Part shown: positions 1-12,149 of the stretch, in pieces
Layout: every line of letters begins with the position of its first letter
Numbering within the stretch: position 1 is the stretch's first letter
Assembly (NCBI GenBank): GCA_034620365.1
Contig: JAQGEQ010000079.1
Span: 310,001-374,000, forward strand
Direction of reading: 5' to 3'
DNA: 64,000 nucleotides
From: Pegea sp. RAD2-039
Lineage: Eukaryota; Chordata; Thaliacea; Salpida; Salpidae
The notes under the pieces: generated by a model
The model's database searches: none
What the model was told of the DNA's origin: nothing
Seen by the model: the letters and a program-made list of their open reading frames with translations, nothing else
Translations under genes and position numbers: made by a program

Positions 1-224
1 TAAACTATGGTATCCAGTAGTTGTCCATGCAGCAATATCCAACTTTACCCCAACAAGATTGGAAGCAGAAGAACAGATGGAGTTTTTCGTCCAATAGGAG
101 CTACCAGAACGACATTGAATGCAGAGACAAACCGCTGAAAAGTCTACACCACCGACTTTAAATATGAATATTTTTGTTTCCTAAAAAGTGTTGTCTTTTA
201 GTAGACTAACAAAGCCTTTCAAAT

Positions 225-335
225 CAGGTTTTTGATGGACTTTTTTATGTCGCAAATATGTGTCCACCTGGGCTCGAAACCAGGACCTCGAAACCAGGTG
301 GGCGTTATAACTGCTATACCAAGGAAATGGCGGAC
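225..335 (-). repeat. Degraded tRNA-derived SINE fragment
   Basis: Read on the minus strand this has a tRNA-type A box (TGGTATAGCAGTTATAACGC) followed by two B-box-like motifs (GGTTTCGAGGTCC, then GGTTTCGAGCCC) and CAGGTGGACACATAT. The last part closely matches the sequence just after the B box of the SINE at 13543-13771 (CAGGTGGAGACATATAAAA), so both are probably one family. The duplicated B box is unusual. No tRNA cloverleaf is evident, so this is not called a tRNA gene. The 3' tail of the intact copy is not recognisable here. Confidence 0.55.
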
Positions 336-3300
336 TGTAAAATAAATTTAAAAATTTGTTTTTGTTCCGATAGCAAAACTTTGAACATTTTTCAAATCTA
401 ACATAAATATTTTGCCAGTAAAATTCTTAGCCGCCTAAAAACAGTTACACTTCAAATTGATTTTAAAATGAATGGATAAATAAAGTACTAAAGAATAAGT
501 CAGATAAAATGTTTCGAATGATAATCACATTTTTTATATTAAAAAAATTCAACAACAATAAGCCATAATTTATCTTAATCGGATATTAAAACACAATAGA
601 GAGATCACTGAATAGAACTAATTTATTTTTCTAACCACCTCTGTTATTCCACAAAAATGTTAGAAGAATTTTGATTAAAGAGCCCAGACGTAAGATATGA
701 ACTTAAAAAATTGAAATAACTATAGATGTCCGATCAATTGTTTGTTAAATATCAAACAAGTAATTATACTTTTAGTAAAATTCGTTAAATTAAAAGTAGT
801 TTGTAATTCAATATTTTACAACTATTTGGTATTTTTAGGCAAGCTAGGAATATACATAAAGATTTTGTTGGTGTGTGGATTGATTTAAACTTTTTTGAAG
901 CTGTTAAACTAAATAACTCTTTTTATAATATCTTTAGAATCGAACACTTTCAATTTTAATTAGTTTTGTACATTCCGAACATAAACTCGAAAACTTAAGA
1001 CAGTAAGTACTTGAAAAAGTATTTACAACATAATCTGTTAATAAGCTGTTACTATCTTTTATAAACTCAAATTTCATTTGTTTTGTCATGCAAAAATTTC
1101 CAAAATAATTTTTTTTCAATATATCATATTTTTCAGAAAAAATGTTTTTTTTCCAGAAACTAAATTTCGACACAAGTCGACAGCAAAACAACAAATATGT
1201 TTCAGTGAAAATAAATTTGCAACCACGATAACGATTCTTAAAGCTATTACAAAATACTTTAGCGGAAAACTACATTTCTGAGCTTTTGTTTCGACCCGTA
1301 CAAGGAACTGATATGTGTTTTTTATATGATCAAGGTGATAAAATCAAATCTTGAGACTGGAATTAACCAACAGAACAATGAAAAAAACGTTTGGCGCAAC
1401 ATATCTGATTACTCTCTTGTTTGCCGAGATTTGTAATCTTTTTTTCAGGAATTAAATGGTTAACAGATAAGACAATTAAATACTTTTATGGTCGGAAAAC
1501 AATAGACTTATTTATTGTTTCCGGGGATTTATCCTGTCGTATTTTTTGAGCTTTAAGGTTATTCATGTAAACTTTATCAAAGAGCTTTTTAATCGATTAC
1601 TTCACACATGATTAAACAAATTACTGAAAATATTGATAATTTCTCATATAATAAATTGTTTAAAGAAAAATTCCTAGAATTAAATCTCTAAATTAAAAAA
1701 TATTTTTTACGCCTGGTTTTAATCTGCAAACTTTGATAATTGGGGCTAAAATTAACAAGTGTTTAATTTATTTGGGTAAGTCAGTATAAAAAATTTTCAA
1801 CCGACGCAAATTGACCCAAATTGATAAGTGTTAATAGATGATAAGCAAAGTATATAATCGAATTCTTTCTAAATATTGATATTGAAATACTAGCAATTGT
1901 TAAAGCATTAAAAGTACAGCTTCAACAACACGACTATGTGTGTACCACTTACCTTAATGGCATCGTGATGTTTTCTAAGACCTTTGTAAGTTTGAAAAAA
2001 CAGTTCCACTAATAAATTTTTTTAAGCTTGAAATTATAGAAAATTTTCAAACTGCTTATTATTAATCATATAGTTGAACAAGATTTAGATTAAAAAATAG
2101 TTGTGCAATTCATAATTAGCTTCATATGTTTCAATCACTTAATATTGTTTTTTTAAATTTAAGTGTAAGATACGAGCAGAATTTTTGAAAATTTATAAAT
2201 ATCAACTTAATGTATAAAGTTATACTAAATAACTCTTTCAAAATTAGCCGAAGACAACAGATTGCAGATAAACCTTAATATTGATATAATCAACCATGTG
2301 TTGATAAACAGCTTGAAAGCCTATGGTAAAGAGAATTACAAAACTGAGCTAGTTTGTGGTAAGTAAACACCTTGAATTTTTTTTTTAATTTAAATATAAA
2401 TGTCTGGTGCTTGTAAACCAGAAAATATTTGAGCTTTCTTTTGATTTGAAGTAACATTTATTTAATTTTTGTAGTTTTATTTAAAGCTGAATATGATAAA
2501 CTGAGTCATTACATGCTTTTTAAATTCATGTATTATTATCTAAGCTTATATTAGAGATCAAATGTTTTATCTTTCTTTTTAATACACGATTACTTTATAT
2601 AAAAATATATTAAAGTTTTCAATTTACAAAATACTTCTATTAACGCTCTTATAATATGTACAACCTTACAAATTTCTAAAGTATTTTATGTTACAATATT
2701 TTATGTCACTATAATATTACCGACAACAAAGCAGTAATTAAATGAGCTAAGCAAGTACTTCTATGGTAATTTTTATCTGGTTTGATCTCTCATACCTGAA
2801 CGTTTTGTATATTTGTTTACTTTTTAAGAATTAATCTCTATTTATCGATATACTTAGCAGTTTGAAATTTTTTAAATCGTTTTGAAAATATTTTAAAGGC
2901 ATTCCTTACAAAATCCTACATTTAAACTTTTTAAACAACAAATCTTTGATAAGTTAGATTAATAATAGATAAAATAAATTGAAATAAAAAGAAGATGATA
3001 AAATGATATAACAAATATCAAATGTATGATTTATATAAAAGATAATAAAAAATAATAATTCAAGCGTGTTGTAATACTTTTTTGGGTTTAGATTTTTGTA
3101 TTTTTAAAGCTCTTCAACATTTAGCCAAGTTTGATATTCATTCTATTTCAAGCAAAGAAAAAAGTCAATAATCAACATTTATTTCATTTTCACTTTAGGT
3201 TTCGACAAGAAAAACTGATTATTTACTGAAAAAATCCTATCATTGTCATTGAAGTACACGATCACAAAATATTAGTTAAGATTGTTTGATAGAGTTTCTT

Positions 3301-6300
3301 TATTTAATAAAAAATGTTTGATATATATATTTAATAGATAACTTAACTATACGTTTCTAAAAACTGAAAAATTATCCGTTAACTTTGCTGATAATCATAT
3401 AATCTATAATAATCATAAAAGAAATACTTAATAGTTTTTTAACCTCGAAACTTTTATTAAATACAAAGTTTAGTAAAAAATAGACACAAGTATTTTATTA
3501 AAATGCTAATTTATGTTTCATAAAACTATTTATAACTAGGTTTAATGATCATAACAGTAAACTTGCTGATGAATTGTTTCTGTAATCTATTTATAGTTTT
3601 AATGTTTTTTAACGCTGCTCTTCACCACAGTCAAATCTAATGGAATAAAAGTAAAAGTGGATATGTACGATGAAAGCCAACATATTTTCACAATTTCCTG
3701 CATGAGTCATCAACACCGTTGATACACTCTAGTAGTAAAAATGTTTTAAAGCAACAAAGTATGATATATTAAGCAAAATATTAAACAAGTACCATTCATA
3801 AATCTATTACAATCAATGAATAAATTATTCCACTTATTAAATAGATTTGTTAAACAATTATAAATATTTTTTTAAATTCATTTTAATTTCTAATATGACA
3901 ATTTGGAAACCAAAAAGTCAATTTTTTTCAATTATACCGACTCAAGTATCTTTCAGAGTAGACTATTAAAATAACAGTTTGTTAAATTGATGCTGATATG
4001 CTATTACGGTAAAACTAGTCCAAGAAAACTTATCGTACACAAATTATGTCATGATCAAAGACTCTTACAAGAGAACAAATAAGACACAAACATCTGCATG
4101 TAGTTAATTTACGGTGTCTCCGATCAGTATCAAAACGTCAGTTAACTTAAAATTTTACATTTTACCTCAAAACCTAAAATTTAGTTTTTTTTGACTCAGG
4201 GCTACTCGACTTACTATTATTATTCGTTTTTTTCGTGGTTGCTGGTATTTATTTGTTTGTGAATAGTAAGAATGTGATAGCAAGAACGTTATTACTAAAT
4301 TATCCCAGCAATGGTTGAAGAGCTTTGAATTTATGTAATCTGCTGAATCTAAAAACCGGTTTATACCATCATATGAACTGGTGATAACTAAATGATAAAT
4401 AAAACATTCAGAGAATTTCTTTATGAGAAACCTAATATTATAAAACATTTAAATTACTTACCAAAGATATCGTAAAGCAACTAAATAAATGCTGCTGACC
4501 TTTAGGCGATGTTATCTGAGCGCTCACAAAGAAGCCTGATGAATTATTCTTAAATTTGTCTTTTATTTGTCTAAAATAGTTTTAAAATATTTCATTTGTC
4601 ATATTCTGAAAATAAAAAGTTTCAGTTGCAATTTTTATGAAATTACAACTACAACTAGTTGGATTGATAAAATTGTCTATTGTTCCAATATAAGGATATT
4701 AAAATTTTATTTTGTGAAGTATTTTGAGTTGGTAGTTTCAAAATATCTTAATAATACAGAACTATTTTTATGATTTAACAAATAAATTGCTGAAAAATTA
4801 GGTGTACTTTAGTAAAGTTGTCTTAATTATTAAAAACAATCCAGCAAAAACTTATTTTCTAATTATTTAAATGTTTTTATATAAAATTTTGTCAGAAATT
4901 TGATGTGATTAGTAAATGATCAAATATCAGATGTAGCTCAAATCCCGCGACTACAAAGCTCAATTTTGAGTTTATTCTTTAGTATCCAAGATGTACTTGG
5001 ATATGTATCAGCAAATTACATTTTGTTTCTTGATTTCAATTTAATTATATCAGTTGATCACAAAATATCGCACATAAGAACTGTATAGTTCTGTAATTTA
5101 ATTACAAGTTTAGCAAACAAATCTTACTTTGAAGTTTTCAATCGAGCTACAACAATTATAATTTCTTATTTAAGGGGTTGTTCCTCTTTTGAGTTCCTTT
5201 TGAAAATCATTTGTAAGAAGCTGATATTTTGTAATCGTTTAGCTAAATCCTATTTTATATCATTACACTTGCCTATAAACTTCTTTTAAATAGCAGCAAA
5301 AAAAAACGTTTACAAACAAAATATTAGTATTTGTTACAAACAAATAAATTTCATGCAGATCTAACTATAAGGTTATAATAATTGGTTTATTTAGGCTCAG
5401 ATGTTATAAGTATATTTTAAGCAAAATGCTTCAAAAAAAGTTTAACCTGCTTTTAATAAATCTGTATAAACTGTTTATAACAGCAGTTATTCAACTTTTA
5501 TTTATGAAAACTTTATCAATTATTCCGAAGGCTTCAAAACAAAAACCTGATCTTAAGACTCTGTGTATTGACAATTGAATATTAAAACAATATTCAAGTT
5601 AGTCAAGTAGGAAATGGTAAATTGTTGGAAAAACACTGGTTTGTATTTAAAGTCGAGTTTTTCCCCAAAAAAGTTAAAGATATTTATGACTTACAACATT
5701 TTTTAAATTAATTTCAACTTTTAGATTGTTTATGTATACGTTCATATATTTTTTATATGTCTAAATAGTTTATCACGTTTATATCATGATTTATTAGCAT
5801 GTCTTAAACATCTTCTTCACTCTTTCCGACTATTCTTATTCATCTCTTAAGATTTTTCATTCCAGGCAAATATTGAAGAAAATTAATTTAAAACTACATA
5901 AATAAAAAGTTTTTCTGTTCTAAAAAGTTGTAAGCATAAAAAGCAGCTGATATTCACCACTTTCAGAACATAAATAAAGTGTTTATTTTACACTAAGATA
6001 AATCCAAATAAAGATAACGAAGCAAACAATTATTATTATTTTACACTAATTTGTTAAAGTGAGTACTTTGCTGATGTCTACTATAAGCTTTGAGTTTTTA
6101 ACTTTAAGTTCTTATAATTTGTTTAAATATATAAATTTGATTCGGCTTTTAAATAATTAAAGAAACTGGTGTAAGATTTTTCAGATTAATCCAAGTAAAA
6201 GCCGATAAGAAGAATAAATCTTCATCAAAATTATTAAATTTGTTGGCTTGGTATTGTTGAGCATGGAGCTTTCCTAATCAATTGGCTAACTTTCGATTAT

Positions 6301-7430
6301 TTTTGTATTTATTTAGGAATTGAATCAATGCTGTTAGTAACATAAATATTTTTTAAATTAATGCAAGACACACTTTCGTCTGTTTCGTGGTTATATATCT
6401 TAATTGTTTTGCTTTTTTTTTTCAATTCAATCATTCATGTATGTGACTCTATCCTATTTTAATATTAAGGATTTATTTACATGCAAAATGTTTATTTGAT
6501 AAATCTTTTTAAACTCTTTTAACAGACTTGTTTAGTGGAAAGTATTATAGTTTATCTTATGTTTACCGTTTAGCCTTCATCTCCAATAGCTTGATCTTAA
6601 TCAAATAAATAAGTTTATAAAAGTGATAAGAGCTCAATCTTTTAAAACCAAATGAAATTTTATTTTTACAACTTTTTGTTTATTAGATAAATCAACCTAA
6701 ATGATAACAAGTGTTATTGGCTCTTATTTTATCATAACGTACATCAGATGATGACAAGCACCTTTACTCCGACACAGATATCGGATTTATTACTTATTTT
6801 ATTGTTTCTATATTGTGAACGTGACTTTGTACATAAATAACTTGTCTAAATCTCTGAATTGTTAACTAAAATATAAACATTTAAATATTAAGTTTTAAAT
6901 ATTTTCTCTAAATGTTTTACCAATGATATCTTGGTGGTTTATGCTGGTAACCATTTGGCTAAAATAAGATTTTCTTTCAACAGATTTTGCTTAATTTAAC
7001 CGATTAAGTGTTTATTTTAAGCAATCATAAAGTTTAAGATACGAATGATGAAACTATTTACAGGTATTGTAAGAAATTCACCAGCAGGAATCGATACTTA
7101 CAAACTGTGTAGTTAATTAATGATAACTATTTCAGAAAAAGAATAAAAACAGTAAGACTTGCTATATAACATGCAACATTTCAAATAACATCAGATGGTA
7201 AGGTTTTCAAAAAGCAATTCAACTCAAAAAGTAATATTTAGTAAATACTTGGAGTGTAATAAGTGGTGCAGGAGTTAGGAAAAAATGCGAGAGAATGAGA
7301 AAAACTGATAAAAAATACATTTAAGCTGTGTAAGAAATGATAAACTATCAAGAAATTAGAGTCAGACACTCATTTGCAATTATTGTGTAAACTAGTTAAT
7401 GTAAATATGAAAAAGTGCTTTCAATGAAAG
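336..7430. other. AT-rich intergenic DNA, no gene seen
   Basis: About 7 kb of very AT-rich sequence with stops in all frames. The few open stretches (for example 1078-1281 and 4567-4773) have no recognisable domain, no flanking splice sites and low-complexity composition. At the left edge (1-140) the minus strand is open for about 44 codons after a TTTTCAG acceptor-like site. It could be an exon of a gene lying outside the window, but nothing in it is recognisable. Confidence 0.6.
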
Positions 7431-9561
7431 TTAGTTTCGTAACTTATAAGATCCAAGCTCCAAGTTAGCTCTTCCGTTGCAGTTTCTTCTATCTGCTCCC
7501 AGAGAATTTAAAATCTGCTCACAGAATAAAATTTACAATCATCAGATTTCAAATAATTAGTTTTATAGAGGATAAAAACAACTTTTCTTGAAATTGCTAC
7601 TTTTTACAATTAGAGAGATGTTCACATCACTTCTTTATTTGGACTACTTTGAAGCTTAGGTACATCAAATCTTTTAAAGGTGATGAGGTCATTTTAGTGT
7701 CACTATTTGAGTTGATCAAAGGCAAAGGCAACAGAGATCAAAAAATATTAAAATCTCAAAAATCACCTGCGGCCCTTTTCTGTTCTTCGGATCAGGACCA
7801 ATAGCTTGGGTGTAGTTCCCCAACAACAAGGACGGGTCCGGACCTTGTAGGTTAGCCGGGTTCGGTCCAACGGGACCATTTTGAAGCTTGGACGTGTACT
7901 TAAATGGGACAGATGATGGCCTGATATAACAAGTGAACGATATAAGGCGGCTATTAAGTTGAAATCGAAAACTAACTTCGGTTTTGAAGTTAGAATTGTT
8001 TTGCTGCGAACTTTCTTAGCAACTGATGGCTTGACCGTTGATGACGTGGCACTTTTTGATGACGCAGCATTTGTTGATGACGCAGCACTTTTTGATGACG
8101 CAACACTTTTTGATGATGGTTGAGAGGTTGGTTTTGCTGGTTCATCTTCACCAAACACCACTGGACTAAAAAACTAGTTGACAGCAGCTGGTAGTAAATA
8201 AAGTCGAGACCACATACGAAAAGCTTATTGGCTCTGCAGGGCGTTCTACTGAGGTTGAAGAGGTTTCTTCAACTGGAGCTCTTCTTCTAGTATTTGTGTC
8301 TTGACTCATTAAAAGAGCTGCAAAAAATCAGAAGTTGCAAATTTCACAATTGATTAATACGATAGAAGACCTTCAGCAACCTCCAAGTCGAAACTAGAAG
8401 CTTCTAACCCCATTCTGAGCTCATCACGTGACTTTTGCGGGAATTTATTTGATAATTTTGTTGTCACTGAAAATAAAAAGAAAAGAATAAAAGAAAACTG
8501 ATTGGTGATGATACTAGAGAGATGGAAGCAAGTTTAAACTCCTTTACTTTAAAAAGTAATTTGATTTTTAAATGAGTAATGACATGAAACTAATTAAAAG
8601 TTGAGAAGAAATAAAAGTTAATAAAACAACTAAATACTGAATTAAGCAGCAAACAGCATGTTTCAAGTGATTATGAAAAGATGTTTATCATCTTGTAGTT
8701 ACAAAGATCAAGTCAGTTTTCAAAGTGCAACAAATTAATTGTTTTAAATGAAAAACCAACAAACTTACTTTCTGCCTTTTCTCTGGGAGTCAAATTTTTC
8801 TGAACAGACTCTTCTATTACAACAGCTTCAAAACTTACTGCCTTCGAAGTACTCTGATTTCAATTAATATTCTCATCAAAAGTCGGAATTAGTGAAAAAA
8901 TAAAATTAAAATATTAACTCTACTATATTTTTCGAAACCAACTACTTTGATAACAAATATTTGCTGCTTGTGATAAAATTTTCAACAAAATTAAATTTAT
9001 AGAGACCTGGACGAGACCCATTCTTTCAAGGGTGGCTTGAGCATCTTTAATATTACCTCCAATATTTTCAAGAACATCCCTTAAAAATGTTATTTTACAT
9101 TAAGCTCTTAAGACAATTACAAATTGTTCAACAACAAACGATTTTTAAAGCTTACCTCATCAGTTCAGTGTTGGAATCATTAAAATTTAAACCACAGAAT
9201 ATGCTTGATAAATCTGAGTTGTGTTGACTGGCTGTTATGGTTGTTGCACTTGCTGTAGGTTGACTGGTTACATCTGGTTGGGCTCGTTGTTGACTGGTTG
9301 CAGCTGGTTGGGCTCGTTGTTGACTGGTTGCAGCTGGTTGTTGACTGGTTGTTGCTGGTTGCTAAAAAAGTCATAAAAAAATAAAAGATGAAAGATTTCT
9401 AAGCAGTTGTAAAAGTAATGAAAATAGAAACTAACCACCCTTGGGTCATTCCATTGTGTCTTTTGAGTGAAATGATTGATAAAATACCATCTTCTGCTAG
9501 CAGGATCATATTTAGCTTCCCAGCCAGGTGGAAATGGAACTTGCTTTTGTTGGTTATACAT
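7431..9561 (-). CDS. WW-domain protein with UBA-like segments and Gly-Pro-Asp/Asn-Pro tail
   Basis: Nine exons on the minus strand: 9561-9436, 9361-9156, 9079-9007, 8853-8769, 8466-8371, 8317-8218, 8165-7977, 7920-7767, 7517-7431. All junctions keep phase and the chain gives 371 codons plus stop. Residues about 10-42 form a WW domain (PPGWEAKYD, then RWYFINHFTQ, then QWNDPR, with both signature Trp and the Pro). A Gln/Thr/Ser-rich linker made of a DNA tandem repeat follows. Next come two short UBA/CUE-like helical segments (LENIGGNIKDAQATLERMG and LRMGLEASSFDLEVAEGLL), a Ser/Ala/Lys-rich repeat, and a tail with Gly-Pro-Asp/Asn-Pro motifs (NGPVGPNPANLQGPDPSLLL). WW domains usually bind Pro-rich peptides and UBA-like domains bind ubiquitin; the function here is inferred only from those. 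I do not recognise the protein. The start at 9561 is the first in-frame ATG. The last exon is the least certain. The 5' end lies 171 bp downstream of the FAAP100-like gene on the same strand. Confidence 0.72.
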
Positions 9562-9732
9562 TTCATACAAATCACTTTTCAACTTTTAATAAGTATCACA
9601 AAACTATCAATTACACATTTGAAGCACAGATATTCTAAAAAATTATTTGAAATAACCATTTTATGAGGCTACATATTTTCTAGATATAAAATTACCAAAA
9701 AATGTTGATAAAAAATTGTAATAAAAATTATA

Positions 9733-11310
9733 CTAATAGAAACTGAAGAGTTTTTTTAAGTGTATATTAAATATAAAAGTCAATAATTTCTCATCAGTAC
9801 TAAAAAATTTCCAAATTTGATGCTTTCTATGTAATTTATTAATTGAAACTAATATATTTTTTCCTAGAAAATGTAAAGTAAAACTTTTATTTATATCATA
9901 TTCTTTCTCTCCATAAAAAAATTCTTTTAAATTCTTTACCTTATAAAGAAAAGACTTATGAACAAATAGATCTTTTTGAAAAGAACCAGAAGCAAGATCA
10001 TCATTAAGAAAATACTCATTATCAGATATTTTTATTAATTTATCAAAATCAAAGTGAGATGTTCCAATTCTAATAATATAATCTTTGATTGTACAAGCTA
10101 ATGTCAGCTTACTTGATAAAAGTTCACCAATTTTAGACATTTCTACAGTGTTTGTGGTAGAAGAAATACTTTTAGAAACCATGTGTGGTCCATGTCCAAT
10201 AATATGTAAAAATAAGTTTTCTTGATAATTTGTATACATGTCAGTCACAATATCAACTATCAGTTTATTATTCTCACACTTTAATGATTTTATAAAAGGA
10301 TTTTTATTAGCTAAAATCATTTCATGAAATTTTAATTTTTCAATATTTTCTTGAACCTGAGCCTTGGTTATTTTAACTTCTTTATCCAAATAATTGAGTT
10401 GACCTTTCATTACTTGTAAGCTAGCTTCTTCTTTATCAGGTACATCTTTAAGTGCACAAAAATGGAGTCCAAATGCTTGATAATGATTTGTACAATCAGA
10501 GTTCATTCCATTCATACATATGTTGATAGAATTTAATGTTTCATTTGATTTGAATGATTGAGTTACAACAAAATGATAGTTTTTTTCAATGAAGTAATGT
10601 GAAATACCTTTTATTGTATCACAAACGAAATAAAATTTTGAATCCTGTTCAATAACCTTTGATAGTATACAAGCTCCATCAATACAATATAAAAATTGAC
10701 AAGAAATGAAATTATCTAGATTTAAGTACCAAATACTTCCTGATGAGTGGAATATCATCATAATTTCACATTTCTTTAAAAAGTTATCCAAACCAAACAT
10801 AGCTACATATAATTCCTTATGAAATATAAATGAATAAAAAGATTTCTGCCCAGTCTTGGAGCCTGGAATTATTTTTATGATAAAACTAATATCTCCATCA
10901 GGGTAGTCATTAAAATGTGGACTAAAATCATAGGACTTAACAGTTTCAGCTAATATATTTACACAATCTTTTTTTAGTATTTTTTGATAAAAATTTGATG
11001 CAACTTTAAATAGTTTCTGACTAGAAATAACAAAAATATTTTGTTTATCAATCATAAAAACTTTACTGATTGCTGTAAGTGTTTGTAAAAAGATTTTTTT
11101 TTCATCAAGTATTAAATTTGAATCTTGGTAAATAGCAGCAACCAGTGGAAAAATATTTCTTGATGATAATTTGGTTGTTAAAAATTCACTTTCGTTGTAA
11201 ATATAAATTTGACCAAATTCATTGCATAATAAAGACACAATACTTTCATTCTCTTGATGAAAATGATAAACTTCAACAATCTCATCAGAGTATTCATCAA
11301 TTATATCCAT
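9733..11310 (-). CDS. FAAP100-like protein (possible Fanconi anaemia core-complex subunit)
   Basis: One open exon of 525 codons starting at an ATG. The N-terminal about 300 residues are beta-rich, propeller-like (repeated hydrophobic strands such as SLLCNEFGQIYIYNE). A charged coiled coil spans about residues 300-335 (KGQLNYLDKEVKITKAQVQE), and a beta-rich C-terminal part follows. The segment LYVAMFGLDNFLKKCEIMMI followed by FHSSGSIWYL resembles the conserved LFG... LPDGQL stretch of vertebrate FAAP100, and the order propeller, coiled coil, beta domain fits that family. FAAP100 scaffolds the FANCB-FANCL module of the Fanconi ubiquitin ligase. This protein is much shorter than human FAAP100 (about 880 residues). 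Either the C-terminal domain is missing or the assignment is wrong. A TTTTAG acceptor at about 11341 lies in frame upstream, so a further 5' exon is possible. Identification rests on remembered family pattern, not on a search. Confidence 0.45.
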   Translation of the reverse strand: MDIIDEYSDEIVEVYHFHQENESIVSLLCNEFGQIYIYNESEFLTTKLSSRNIFPLVAAIYQDSNLILDEKKIFLQTLTAISKVFMIDKQNIFVISSQKLFKVASNFYQKILKKDCVNILAETVKSYDFSPHFNDYPDGDISFIIKIIPGSKTGQKSFYSFIFHKELYVAMFGLDNFLKKCEIMMIFHSSGSIWYLNLDNFISCQFLYCIDGACILSKVIEQDSKFYFVCDTIKGISHYFIEKNYHFVVTQSFKSNETLNSINICMNGMNSDCTNHYQAFGLHFCALKDVPDKEEASLQVMKGQLNYLDKEVKITKAQVQENIEKLKFHEMILANKNPFIKSLKCENNKLIVDIVTDMYTNYQENLFLHIIGHGPHMVSKSISSTTNTVEMSKIGELLSSKLTLACTIKDYIIRIGTSHFDFDKLIKISDNEYFLNDDLASGSFQKDLFVHKSFLYKVKNLKEFFYGEKEYDINKSFTLHFLGKNILVSINKLHRKHQIWKFFSTDEKLLTFIFNIHLKKLFSFY

Positions 11311-12149
11311 TTCTTTTTGTTGCTCAAAATCCTTTTTCTAAAATTCATAATTTTATTAAATCCAAACAAATATAAAATTTTACTATAAATCAAGTTTATT
11401 AAATTAAACAACCATAACTAAAAAATTAATTATTATTCACAAGACATTTTTAAATAAAAAAATTGTCATTAAAATATTTATTATCAAAACATAAGCGACA
11501 TACAATTTTCAAATCTTAAAAACAAATGATTACATTTTAAATAACAACGAATTTGAATTTAACAAAAAAATTCAAAACATGAAATCATTATAATGCTGAC
11601 TTTTCATTTTATGCATTTTAATATTTCACATTAGATAATTTATACAAAATTTTTTAAATAATTTTGTTTCTTATTACAATAATAATAATAATTATACTTA
11701 TAATATAATAATTATAATAAAAATCATAAGCTCATCAGTTTCAATAAGCTTATTCATAAAGCTCAATGACTAAATTATTTGCAAAGAAATGATATAGTCT
11801 TACTATGACTGTTATATTAATTTATTAATACTCAAACTCTGATAATAGTCAAAATAAATAACAAACCATTCTTCATAAATTTTGCAACGATTTTGCTTTA
11901 TGTAATTTTTGTTTTTAAAATGCCTTAAAATGGCATTTTTTATTCTGCTTTAAATTCAATAACGGTCGAATCGAAACTTCGGTAACCAAAAACTTTCTTT
12001 TAATATGATAAATTAAAAGAAAAGAAGCAACCAACTGAATTCAAACACAAAGTTTGAGGTCCACCATGGGCTTTGAGAATTTTCAAGGTTTCTTCAAAAA
12101 ACGGGAGTGGTAAATAACCACATCTTCTTTCTTCTAACTCTCTCCGTAC
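11311..12149. other. Intergenic, no gene seen
   Basis: AT-rich spacer between the FAAP100-like gene (reading left) and the LINE (reading right). It contains runs of AATAAT-type simple sequence around 11680-11730. The 5' limit of the LINE is not visible and may lie within the last 100-200 bp. I see no promoter element I can support. Confidence 0.5.

Noticed and set aside
4567..4773. Plus-strand frame with a WW-like string (FYEITTTTSWIDK)
   Set aside because: No first Trp or other WW positions, low-complexity surroundings and no splice sites. Chance resemblance.
7763..8161. 132-codon frame in the WW gene read as one exon
   Set aside because: A 56-bp intron (7921-7976) interrupts it. Removing the intron switches to the frame with the Gly-Pro-Asp-Pro repeats and keeps phase with both neighbours.
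9180..9374. Alternative frame through the Gln/Thr repeat of the WW gene
   Set aside because: The repeat keeps several frames open; only the frame used joins both adjacent exons in phase.
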